Shown here: one piece after another, positions 55,252-64,000 of the stretch
Layout: the number at the start of each line of letters is the position of its first letter
Position numbering within the stretch: position 1 is the stretch's first letter
NCBI GenBank assembly: GCA_963924555.1
Contig: OZ004581.1
Location: 496,001-560,000, forward strand
Length of the DNA: 64,000 nucleotides
DNA from: Crambe crambe
Taxonomy: Eukaryota > Porifera > Demospongiae > Poecilosclerida > Crambeidae
Direction of reading: 5' to 3'
Made by a program: the position numbers and the translations under genes
Notes under the pieces: model-generated
Seen by the model: only the letters and a program-made list of their open reading frames with translations
Database searches by the model: none
What the model was told of the DNA's origin: nothing

Positions 55252-57393
55252 TCAAGTATTGAAGAAATGCACATGATGATGAAGCTGATTTGAGCAAGTG
55301 GGCTGCTCCACGAAGCCATTATACGTGTAAGCAGGATTATTGGCCACTCGATTAACTAGAGGCTGAAAGTCACTATGAAGACTCATACACGTTCCTTTTT
55401 CACAAAGCAGCTTACAAACTTCAATAACGAACCACGACCCTGTTATAATATCACGATATGCTCTATCACCAGCAACTGTTGCATAGCACAGGTAGAAATG
55501 AGCTCGTTTTGATGTCTGAACTTCACCATCTGCTTGTATTCGATTGATCAATCTGGTAGATTTTTTGCCTTGGCAAGCTTGAATGAAGAATATCTTTGGT
55601 TTCCACTCCAGCATCTTACTGTCTGCAGTCAATCGTTCTATAACTTCAATCTCAATAAACTCACTATCGGAAGAAATAATTTGGCCTTTATCGCCATGTG
55701 AGAGTATGCAGCAAATAAACGAATCATTTGCTACTTTATTCTGTGCTTTTGTGTTGCTCTCTGACAAGTGCTTGTCTATAGCAGTGAATAAGTCGAGGGT
55801 TTCTTGTTTCTTGAGATTACGAAATATCTTGATACGATAGCCCAAAAAACGCAATGTTTCAACAAGATTATCTTCATCACGATCAGTTCCATATCGTGTC
55901 TTATGCTTCTGAAATATCTTGTTGTTGATAATCCAAGCAACGCCATGTTTTTTTGACTCCATTGGATAGAACCCTAAATTGTTAGGGTCATTGTATGGGC
56001 CTGTGGGTTCTGGCTTCATTACAGTGAGTTTATCCTCTTCATCATGGAGTTTTAGCCTAGGGGTGAAGGATCCTCGATTAGTGGCCTCATATTCCGTCAG
56101 TTTTCCTCCATCGGACTCAAGACGATTGCCTTGGGGCCAGTCACTTTTGGCTAATTAAGAGAACAAGAATAATTTGAGAGTACTCTTTAGGCAACTGTTT
56201 ACTCTATAGATAAGTAAGTATTGGTCCTAAGCTATTGGGTATAACCATCCACTAACCTTGTGCTACTGAAGCAGAATCGGTCTCATGCTGTGCCTGTCAT
56301 GATCATCATTAACTTATAATAATAACATGTAGACTGCATACTATTTTCATATTATACCTGTGATGAATCTGGACTGGTTTTAGCTTCTGAGTTAGTACCA
56401 GTGGGAAGAATAACTTGTTCTAGGGTATTATATTAATAATAACCACAAGAATGTATCATGGTCAGGTGATCAATCATAGCTACCTCCTGGTGTTGGGTTC
56501 ATTTCTTTTTGGAGTTCTTTAATGGTATCGAATCCAACTGGTGAAATTTTTACCCCATAGTCTTCTAACCTTTCTTTTGTTAGGTTCATGAAGAGTCTGC
56601 CAGAAATACCTGCATCTGCAAAGATCAGTATAGATTTTAACCATTGCTCTATAATAAATAAGCCATAGCAACTGACCTCTAAGTTGCTCACAATCTTTTT
56701 TCGGCACACCTTTTGATTCCAGCCACTGAGCAAGCTCATCTGCACTCAAATCCTTGGAAAATTCTTTCACTTCTGAGGACCAGACATGAAACCATGCAAG
56801 TCACAGTAGAAGAACCACAACTTGAGATCATGAGGTAGCTACCTTTTAGAAGTGAAGATTCCCTTCCTAAATTTCCAGTTTGGGCCTCAGGTGAGTCTGA
56901 AATAAAATATGATTTCTCAAGCTAGCTATTATCTAAAATGCATAGCTAGCTAACCTTTTTTAGGAGAACCTCCCAGGAGCTCAACGATCACATTAGCACA
57001 ATCGTCATTGGATTCTCCATTCAGACATATCTTCAGAATTTTTTCATATGTTGCATTAAGACCATTTTTATCTTTCCATCTTCTCAGAGCGCTCCTCCTG
57101 TGATATATTATGTAGAACTTGAAAGCTCATTTATAGATGATAAAGCTAGCTAGCTAGCTAATATACCTCTGCAATATTGGCCTATTGGCATAAACAGTAA
57201 GAATATCATCTCTTTCAATCCTTGTAAGTCCCATTAAATCGGCTAAGTTTTCGTTCCAGTTGACAAAAGCATCAGCGATCTTATTAAGGTGTTTCTCCAC
57301 ACCACCGTGTTGAAAATCCAGCTTCCTTTGTAGCATGTACCGATTTTCTTTAGGGATTCGAGATATATATAACTGGTAGTTTTCCTCAGCCAT
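55252..57393 (-). CDS. Gene H: death domain-SAM-caspase
   Basis: Exons: 57393-57167, 57097-56955, 56896-56843, 56772-56677, 56615-56484, 56419-56358, 56293-56257, 56150-55252. They total 1,650 bases, or 549 residues, in frame. Order: death domain (residues 1-123; WNENLADLMGLTRIERDDIL), linker, SAM (about 142-217; DLSADELAQWLESK, ISGRLFMNLTKERL), linkers, caspase (about 255-549). The caspase shows RYGTDRDED, LSHG, FFIQACQGK and GSWFVIEVC, so the active site looks complete. A long N-terminal prodomain with protein-interaction modules is typical of initiator caspases. The intersubunit linker has no obvious cleavage Asp pair, so processing is uncertain. The first seven exons parallel pseudogene C, which ends in a death domain instead. 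Confidence 0.82.
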
Positions 57394-57515
57394 GACAACA
57401 AATCACTTGAAACCAGAGTGCTTTTTTTTTTTTTGGAGCAAGCTAGCTATCTAGCGCAGTACCTAATAACGAGGGCGTGACCGCCGATATATCGGGCGGA
57501 ACCCTGCCCTTATTC

Positions 57516-57527
57516 TGCGCATGCGTA
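57516..57527. promoter_or_regulatory. NRF1-like palindrome upstream of gene H
   Basis: TGCGCATGCGTA lies about 123 bases upstream of the gene H ATG. Confidence 0.45.
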
Positions 57528-57578
57528 GAAGATTATATAGACATGTACTAAGAAACATAACAGCGTTTGTTTTTCCCT

Positions 57579-59814
57579 CTATGCAGGTGCTGGATGTTTT
57601 ATAGCAATCTTTTCAAAGAGGGCATTATCCAGATCTTTCACTGCTTGGGCCAGTCTCCTCCAGCTGGGTCTTCCATGTTCTATATGATTATAATTCCTCT
57701 TCAGCCACTCTGTCAACGCCTGACTAAGGCATGTACCGACATCACGATTATTTCTCTCGATAGCTTCCAGTGATGACTCCTTCAGACGGAGTTTTGAAGA
57801 CAGTCTCCTCCATTGAGCTGTAAGAGACTCCACAGAGTCTAAGACATCACCATGATCCTCCTGATCTACATGACATAAAATAACTAACAATGCACAGTAG
57901 TTTATAATACCTTCTTCCACTCACCTAATAGAGTGTCATCAATGCCTTTTAGTTCGTCATCTTTATCTAAGTACAATCATAATTGCATTAATCTATAGTG
58001 TACATATAGCTACTTCAGAAAAACACCACACATAGTCATTAACAAATCATGCATAGAAGTAGTATCTTATCTTGGATCATAAAAACCACAATAAAGTAAA
58101 TACTCAGTCATGATAATTGATATCTACTTCTTATGCATGTAGAGTCATAAAAGCAAAATGATGTCAATGTGAATTTAGTTTCATAGCTAGCTACAGTAGC
58201 TATAAGTGAAGTGTTTGAGAAAGATCTCCAAAGCCAGCACGATCGACTGCAGACTTCAAAGCCTCTAAGGTTGCATATTCTTTGCTTCCCCTGTGATCGC
58301 CAGGGGCAAATTGATACCAGCGCTCAAGTACTGCCCAGAGGTAAGAGGATGGACCACCAATCAGTTTCATAGGATCGGCTGTGATATTGCTAATTTCATA
58401 CGGTTTGAAGCCCAAATATTGAGCTATGGTCCTCCATTCTGCAATGCACTGCTGCAGCTGCTCAACAAGAGTGCCAGTGTGATGGGAGTGAACGCGAGTC
58501 GTTCCACCTATGAGAGAGAATCTAGGCTCATTGCAACTGCAGTTATTAAGCAGCTAAGTTTGTTCCTCTATCTTCTCACTCCATTCAAAAAAATGTATAG
58601 CTATAGTATTAGTTCTGGCTGTTTCACATTTGATATCATCAGTTCAAAGATTGGTTTACATGCACAGTCACTATAGCAACTGCCATTTTACACAAATACG
58701 TACAATCATACCTGGTTTTTGATGAGGTTTTTGGGGAATGCCACCATCTGAACCACGAGCGGGAGCAGGGGAGTTCGTAACAGTTCCCTTGATCTGCATG
58801 TCCCAAGCACACATATATTCTTATCGAATACTGATTATAATTATGTCTTAGCTATAGTTACCTCCTCTTGGAGTGAAGTCAACATTCTTCGGTCAGCCCC
58901 TCTTTTGATTCCATAATCTTCTTTCCATTCATCTTCTGGTATTGTCGAAAATACACGACCTGCTATCTCTTCCTCTGAAATATGAAAACCAAATTCAAAC
59001 CCATGCATGCATCTCTACAGTACTAGCTACATGATAAACAACATACTCTCAATGATCTCACAGATTTCTTTCTTTACAAACTTGTTCCGCAGCCAAGCAG
59101 CAAGCTCTTTTGGACTAAAATTTTCAGAAAATTCAACAGCAATAGCTGCTGCAGAGTAATTAGAAATCATAGCCACTGTTGTCAATTTAGCTATAGCTTA
59201 GTTCTCACCATTACTTGAAGCAGCCTGACCAGGTCCGTCACTGCCTCTACCACCTGAAGCAGCAGCACCTACACATCAAAATCATTATGAAGTCGATCTA
59301 TTGAGTTATAGCTAGATAGATAGCATATTTACCTTCTGGGGGACCACTTGCAACAATTGTACAGATTTTTTGAGCAGTTGTGGAGTCTCCACCGGCCAGA
59401 CAAGCCTTCAAGAGGTTTTCATACGTTGCCTTCAGGTTCTTTTTTTCTTTCCAAACCTTTAAAACTCTCACTCTAGATAGTAATAGGATAATAAATGACT
59501 GACATTAGCCAACTTCTAAGTAGCTTGCTAATAATTGGGCAAGCTTGACAACTGCTTGCTAACATGGTAGATAACATATGTATCTCACAAACAAACCTTT
59601 GCAGAGGCAGAGCTCCAGCTGACTTAATGTCTGTGATTTCATGCGGAGCTAGTCCCAGCGAGGTTACCAGCTTTATCTCCCAATCAGTGATATACTTAGC
59701 TATTTCCCTCAAGTCGTCGTCATTGTCTCCATGATCGAAATCTAACTGTTTCTTCAGCCTCCCCCGTCGGTTAGCAGGAATCAGCGCATCAACGTAGTCT
59801 TGATAGCTGGTCAT
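57579..59814 (-). CDS. Gene J: death domain-SAM protein with two alternative death-domain ends
   Basis: Shared exons: 59814-59597, 59472-59333, 59268-59209, 59148-59047, 58974-58862, 58793-58712. Ending 1 adds 58507-58200 (1,023 bases, 340 residues). Ending 2 skips that exon and adds 57966-57925 and 57865-57579 (1,044 bases, 347 residues). Both stay in frame. Seen: N-terminal death domain (WEIKLVTSLGLAPHEITDIK; WKEKKNLKATYENLL), SAM (FSPKELAAWLRNKFV; EIAGRVFSTIPEDEW), then either the death domain FKPYEISNITADPMK or the classical one with QWRRLSSKLRLKESSLEAI and GRPSWRRLAQAVKDL. Alternative splicing is inferred from frame and layout only. The last two exons could instead be a separate gene. 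Inferred role: adaptor. It is divergent from gene K, 259 bp apart. Confidence 0.72.
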
Positions 59815-60073
59815 TGGTTGCTACTCAGTACTTATCTAGCTCGACAATCAACACAGTTCTTCGTAGTATACCTATTTACACAGTAATTAGAACAACTATT
59901 AATAAAGTTACCAAAAAAAATAGTAATTGGCGGGCCCGGGCCAGGCCCCAAGGGTTAGCCCCAAGGGTTAGCCCCAGGGATTTTCCTAGTCTATATGCAT
60001 GTACTATGCGCAATGTACATGTGACATGTATAATAAAATTAATTAATAATAGGTAGCTAGCTAGCTTGAAGCA
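59815..60073. promoter_or_regulatory. Compact divergent promoter region between genes J and K
   Basis: The start codons of J (minus) and K (plus) are 259 bp apart, with a TATGCGCAATG motif near 60,005 and a short CCCAAGGGTTAG direct repeat near 59,947-59,972. Shared regulation is plausible but inferred. Confidence 0.5.
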
Positions 60074-62676
60074 ATGGATACAGGAGGAGTGGATAAATCA
60101 TACTCAGAATATGTGAACCTCATCCCACTTCAGAACAGATTTAAGTTGGATAAGACTCTGGATTATGAGCACAATCGTGTTGAGAAGGACCTTACAGAGA
60201 TAGCAGGCTTCTTTGTGGACTGGGAGTCAAAGGCAAGCCACTTGGGGCTCACTAATGTGGACATCAGTGATATTAAAGAAACCTACAGAAGCAAACCTGA
60301 ACTCCAAAGGTGCTTGCTCGAGGGTGTGTGAAATTAATTTTTGGAAGGAGGTGGAGTAAAGCTTTGGTATAAGGTAGTAATTCTGAATGGTGGGGTAATT
60401 TAAATACCTGAAAACTATATTTAATATAGCTAGTCATAAAGCTTTAACTCGACTATCATTACCTGATATTTAAAATTTTAGAAAAGCAGCTTTGCAAAAG
60501 TGGAAGAACAGACTGAGTTTCCGTGCAACACATGGTCGCTTACTAAAGAGCTTTCTTGAAGGAGGAGCTACTGATGCAGCAGAGGCAGTGTGTCGAATTT
60601 TAGGAGCTAATATTGGTGTGTGTTACATTGTATTAGCATATTATTGAATTTAGCATTAGTGTTTGTGTGTGTCTGCATTGGCCTTAATGTTTATTATAGT
60701 GAGTTTCTGTTATTTAGATGGAGCAGAAGCTGAAGGTGCTACTGGTATTGGTCACAAAGGAGTTCCATCAGCCAATGGCCAAAGTATAGGTACCCAGGCC
60801 TGTGACTGCCTGTATAGCTAATTGTGATAACTCCATCCCTTAGCTATAGGATCTGTTAAGCTTCCAGATATCACAACTTACTACCTCCAACTCATAAAAT
60901 GGATCAACCCAAAAGGAGAGGAAGCAAAACTGAATATTTACGAAGAGATGTCACCAAAATGGAAGGAGGTTGCTGGTGTGATTGGTCTGAGGAATGCTGT
61001 TATTGGCACTATAGCTGCTCCAGGAGCAGGGCGTGGAATGATTGATTGCATGCGTGATGTCTTCGGGAAGTGGATGGAGAATTGTGATGCGCTTCCTAAT
61101 CACAAACGCTACCCACTAACTTGGGACGGTTTGTGCAGAATTCTAAAAGATTCTGACAGTGTTATGGTGATGAAACAACTAAGAGAAGCTCTAGATGCTG
61201 AACAAAGCACTTTAAGAGGCACCTTCCCTGAAAATATACCAGGTAAGTAGCTATGGCATAGTAAGTCCTTCCTCATTTGACCTATTACACATTGCTAGTT
61301 TCAAAGCAGATTGAAGCCTCAGGCATGGAGGTTTCGGCCCCAACTTCAGCGCAAGATGACCAATCAGATTCAGCTATTGCACCTGCTGGTCAGACTAGAG
61401 CACCTGGTAATAGTTAATAGTTAATTAGCACAACGAAGAGGTAGGGGGTAAAAATAAAAAAGTTGTTACTGCACATCCTATAGCTTTAATCATCCCCTAA
61501 ATGGGGTGTTGATTAGATTTGTAAGCATGTGGTGATTATTAACAGCTATCTAGACCATTTCCTCCTTTGGCCATGTAGTTATGGGATAAAATTCCTGTGG
61601 TTTTTAAAGAAAAGGCACTAGGTAGACCTTTACCAGGTAACCCTTTACCATATTCCCACCATAATAGTTTATCCGACCCTTTACCATATTACTTTCGGAA
61701 AAGGGTTGCCATGAGTGCTAATTTGGCGCTATGGCACCAAAGGATAATCAGGTGTGCCAACATTTGAAATTGTGGTACCAGCTGGAAAGTGTTGAGTTTG
61801 ATTAATCATGTGTCCAAACACCTGACTAGTACATTATATACGCTTTGATTATTTTGGTGCCAATACTAAATGGCCCAACAAAATTGAAATAGGATGAAAT
61901 TCCTATGGTTTTTTAAAAAGTACCATTCAGCACTACCAGGTTACCCTTTACCATATTTCCACCATAATAATATATGACCCTTTACCATATTATTTTCGGA
62001 ACAGGGTTGCCATGGGTGCTAATTTGGCGCTATGGCACTGAAGGATAATCAGGTGGTGCCAATTGTGGTGCCAGAGCCTCTGCCTGGAAAGTGCCGAGTT
62101 TGATTAATCACATGACAAAACACATTGTATGCTCATTTCAAAAGCTGGCAATACTTATCTTGGCACCACAAAGAGATCCCTGGCAAAATTGAATATCAGC
62201 ACCCCTGCCAGGCTACTCTAATAAGGTTGTGATAATGTTAAACTGCAGTGAGCAAATGGATGGCTTGTGATGAACTTGCAGACTGGCTAGAGAAAGAGGG
62301 GGGTGTGGCAAAAGAGGATACTAAGAAATTAAAAGGCAAGTGTTATGATTTGTATTCTCCCATGTCGACATGTCACAGTCTCATTATGATGATTACATCT
62401 ATAAATAACCTCGTCCCCAGGCTCTAAAATTTCTCTTTCCTGCCTCCACATAATTTTAGAACCGAGCCTGGGTACGAGGCTAATCTATAAAATCATGGAT
62501 GTTTAATAATTAATGTAGCCAATAATCTAGGTAATTTATTTGCCGCAGAAAAAGGAGTGACTGAACGCGTCTTCATGAAGCTGAAGGCCCCAGTGGCGGA
62601 TTACAACCTCTTGCCAGGAACTGAACTGATTTTAGAAGATCTGCAAGAAGATCTTAAAAAAAGAAGAGCTAGCTAA
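60074..62676 (+). CDS. Gene K: death domain-death domain-SAM protein
   Basis: Exons: 60074-60309, 60482-60615, 60718-60789, 60850-61242, 61299-61406, 62249-62335, 62549-62676. They total 1,158 bases, or 385 residues, in frame. Order: N-terminal death domain (residues 1-123; DLTEIAGFFVDWESKASHLG), a second death domain (about 148-270; WKEVAGVIGLRNAVIGTIAA), linker, and C-terminal SAM (about 315-385; ACDELADWLEKEGG, ERVFMKLKAPVADYNLL). It is the only plus-strand gene of the cluster. The second death domain is a close relative of the intact end of pseudogene C. The sixth intron begins AAAG|GCAAGT, a GC donor with an otherwise perfect consensus. There is no enzyme motif, so an adaptor role is inferred. 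Confidence 0.8.
61560..62170 (+). repeat. Two-unit tandem duplication, about 300 bp each, in gene K intron
   Basis: Blocks containing ACCCTTTACCATATT, AGGGTTGCCATG and GCTAATTTGGCGCTATGGCA recur about 300 bases apart. The copies have diverged by several substitutions. Confidence 0.75.
62409..62480. mobile_element. Small foldback/MITE in gene K intron
   Basis: CCTCGTCCCCAGGCTCTAAAATT and the inverted form near 62,452-62,480 (ending GCCTGGGTACGAGG) make a hairpin of about 72 bp. A fragment with GGCCTGGGTATGAGGC occurs near 44,013. Confidence 0.6.
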
Positions 62677-63071
62677 TCCACTAGCTATTAGTTATAATAA
62701 TTTTCACAATGTCTATTGAAGTTGATCCTTTGATCTTTCATTATTGCTTCCTCTTATGATTGGTAACAGCAAAAACCATCTCATAGAGTGGGTGCATGAT
62801 CAGCTCTCTGCTGGTCATTAATAGAAAATTATGGTCAAGAATTGCTTAGTAGTGCTTACAATGAATTATCCAGGGATCAAGTTAATGCAAATAGATATAA
62901 CATTGGCATCAATTGAGTATCATGATCATGGATCAGCATATTGATTTTAGTGTCACAATGTAACACTGCAAATGGAACACAAACGAAAGAAAAAATGGCA
63001 AGCAAACAAACAAAAATCTAGCTATTATAAATGCAATCATTATGTGTTGTAAACAACAACAGACAGAAATT
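62677..63071. other. Intergenic region between convergent genes K and L
   Basis: The region is AT-rich and holds the 3' ends of K (plus) and L (minus). I see no gene or clear repeat. Confidence 0.5.
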
Positions 63072-64000
63072 TCATGAATCTTTTAAGTACTTGACGGTAA
63101 TATTAATTTGCTGCACACCATCATGAGTAGCTGCTTTGCATAAGTATTCCACCACTTTCAAACCATCATCGTCCAAACTTACCAACCGGAACACAAGAGG
63201 TCTGGATAACTTGTTATTTGTATCACTATGCATGCGAATCAGTGCACAAGTCATTTTATTCTCTCTTTCTGTTTCGAATTCATCTCTGAGTTTTGAGAGA
63301 GATGTATGTTTCAAAGGCAGCTGAACAAGATGTATACTTTGGTGCCTTTTGTCGTCAAAGCTACTTGAAGGAATTTGACTCCTTACCTCACGAAGGAAAT
63401 CATATTGCATGATGTTAAAGAGAGCGTAGATGATTTTCAGATAAGTTGCTTTGAAGTGATTGTCATTTCTCCATTTAATGAGCATCTGGTGACACCTCTC
63501 TTCGTTGTAAAGATATCTCTTCTTTATCTCTACAATGTCTTTATCGGACATATCAAGATAGCGCCCAAGCATACGCCATTTCCTCTTGCAGTTCTCATTG
63601 GTGGCTATAAGCTGGAACAATTTACCTTCCTTCGAGAGAGGCACGTCTGGACAGGAATCTACACATCTCAAAACTGAATCAATGAAATCATCTTTACTGC
63701 CATGAGCCCCAGGCAGTTTTGAAGCTGCAGGTAATTTTGAAGTCTTTCCTTTCTTCTCTTTATTTTTACTTGGAGATTCAGAGCCCTTTTTCACCCTGGT
63801 ATCCGTACCTATCTTCTCCTGTTCAGCAGGACCCTGTACCTTCAAGCGACGAGCAAGTAAAGGCGATCTCTTTCTTCCCACGTCAACTCCAGATTTAGCT
63901 GTTGAAGTCAAAGGTGACTTCACTGGGTGTTTTAGTGGTCCTTCCTTGGTGGATGATAGTGCACTTCCAGTTTTCCTCACAGAAGGGGGAGATCGACGAA
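63072..64000 (-). CDS. Gene L: death-domain protein, 5' end outside window
   Basis: One open exon runs to the window edge without a defensible start. Its frame stays open upstream of the GTG at 63,980, so this is a partial gene with about 309 codons visible. The N-terminal visible part is basic and Ser/Lys-rich, probably disordered. A death domain follows, about residues 105-190 of the visible part (WRMLGRYLDMSDKDIVEIKK; HQMLIKWR). The last 100 residues, with a repeated hydrophobic pattern (LVFRLVSLDDDGLKVVEYL), match no family I know. Unlike its neighbours it has no SAM, CARD or caspase module in view, and it lacks the modular small exons. Confidence 0.75.
   Translation of the reverse strand, partial: RRSPPSVRKTGSALSSTKEGPLKHPVKSPLTSTAKSGVDVGRKRSPLLARRLKVQGPAEQEKIGTDTRVKKGSESPSKNKEKKGKTSKLPAASKLPGAHGSKDDFIDSVLRCVDSCPDVPLSKEGKLFQLIATNENCKRKWRMLGRYLDMSDKDIVEIKKRYLYNEERCHQMLIKWRNDNHFKATYLKIIYALFNIMQYDFLREVRSQIPSSSFDDKRHQSIHLVQLPLKHTSLSKLRDEFETERENKMTCALIRMHSDTNNKLSRPLVFRLVSLDDDGLKVVEYLCKAATHDGVQQINITVKYLKDS

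Overview
This window reads as part of an animal genome, most likely a demosponge and plausibly Amphimedon-like. That assignment is an inference. It rests on a large intron-rich animal gene, generally AT-rich DNA dotted with tagctagc-type runs, many short introns with GT-AG borders, dense MITE-like repeats, and an expanded set of death-fold, SAM, ROCO and caspase genes. I see no bacterial operons, rRNA, tRNA or CRISPR arrays.

Positions 1-14,599 (+) hold the 3' half of a WDFY3/ALFY-like BEACH gene in about 37 exons. It runs through a conserved helical region, PH-BEACH, BEACH and WD40 repeats and ends in a FYVE zinc finger. Its introns carry long CT and C-rich tracts.

From 14,935 to the end the window is a cluster of death-fold genes, nearly all on the minus strand. 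In order: A (death domain-SAM-death domain, 14,935-16,475); B (several death domains plus SAM, 16,666-19,992); C (a broken death domain-SAM-death domain gene, 21,345-22,920); D (CARD-death domain, 24,238-26,169); a 5'-truncated SAM-SAM-caspase copy (27,620-30,260); E (CARD-caspase-like, 33,890-39,007); a stack of DNA transposons (39,057-44,568); a ROCO/death-domain pseudogene (44,569-45,400); G (CARD-SAM-death domain, 46,118-48,282); I (ROCO GTPase-SAM-SAM-caspase, 48,536-55,009); H (death domain-SAM-caspase, 55,252-57,393); J (death domain-SAM with two possible terminal death domains, 57,579-59,814); K (+, death domain-death domain-SAM, 60,074-62,676); and L (death domain, 63,072 to beyond the window).

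I built the multi-exon models by hand from splice sites. The models for A, B, D, E, G, H, I, J and K each give a coding length divisible by three with no internal stop. Most module exons begin and end in phase 1, so CARD, death, SAM and caspase units can be swapped freely, and the cluster looks assembled by duplication and exon shuffling. Functionally it looks like a cell-death or innate-immunity locus: adaptor proteins that could pair through death-fold and SAM contacts, and three or four caspase-family effectors. The most unusual member is gene I, which would place a ROCO GTPase switch, two SAM domains and a complete caspase in one chain of about 1,267 residues.
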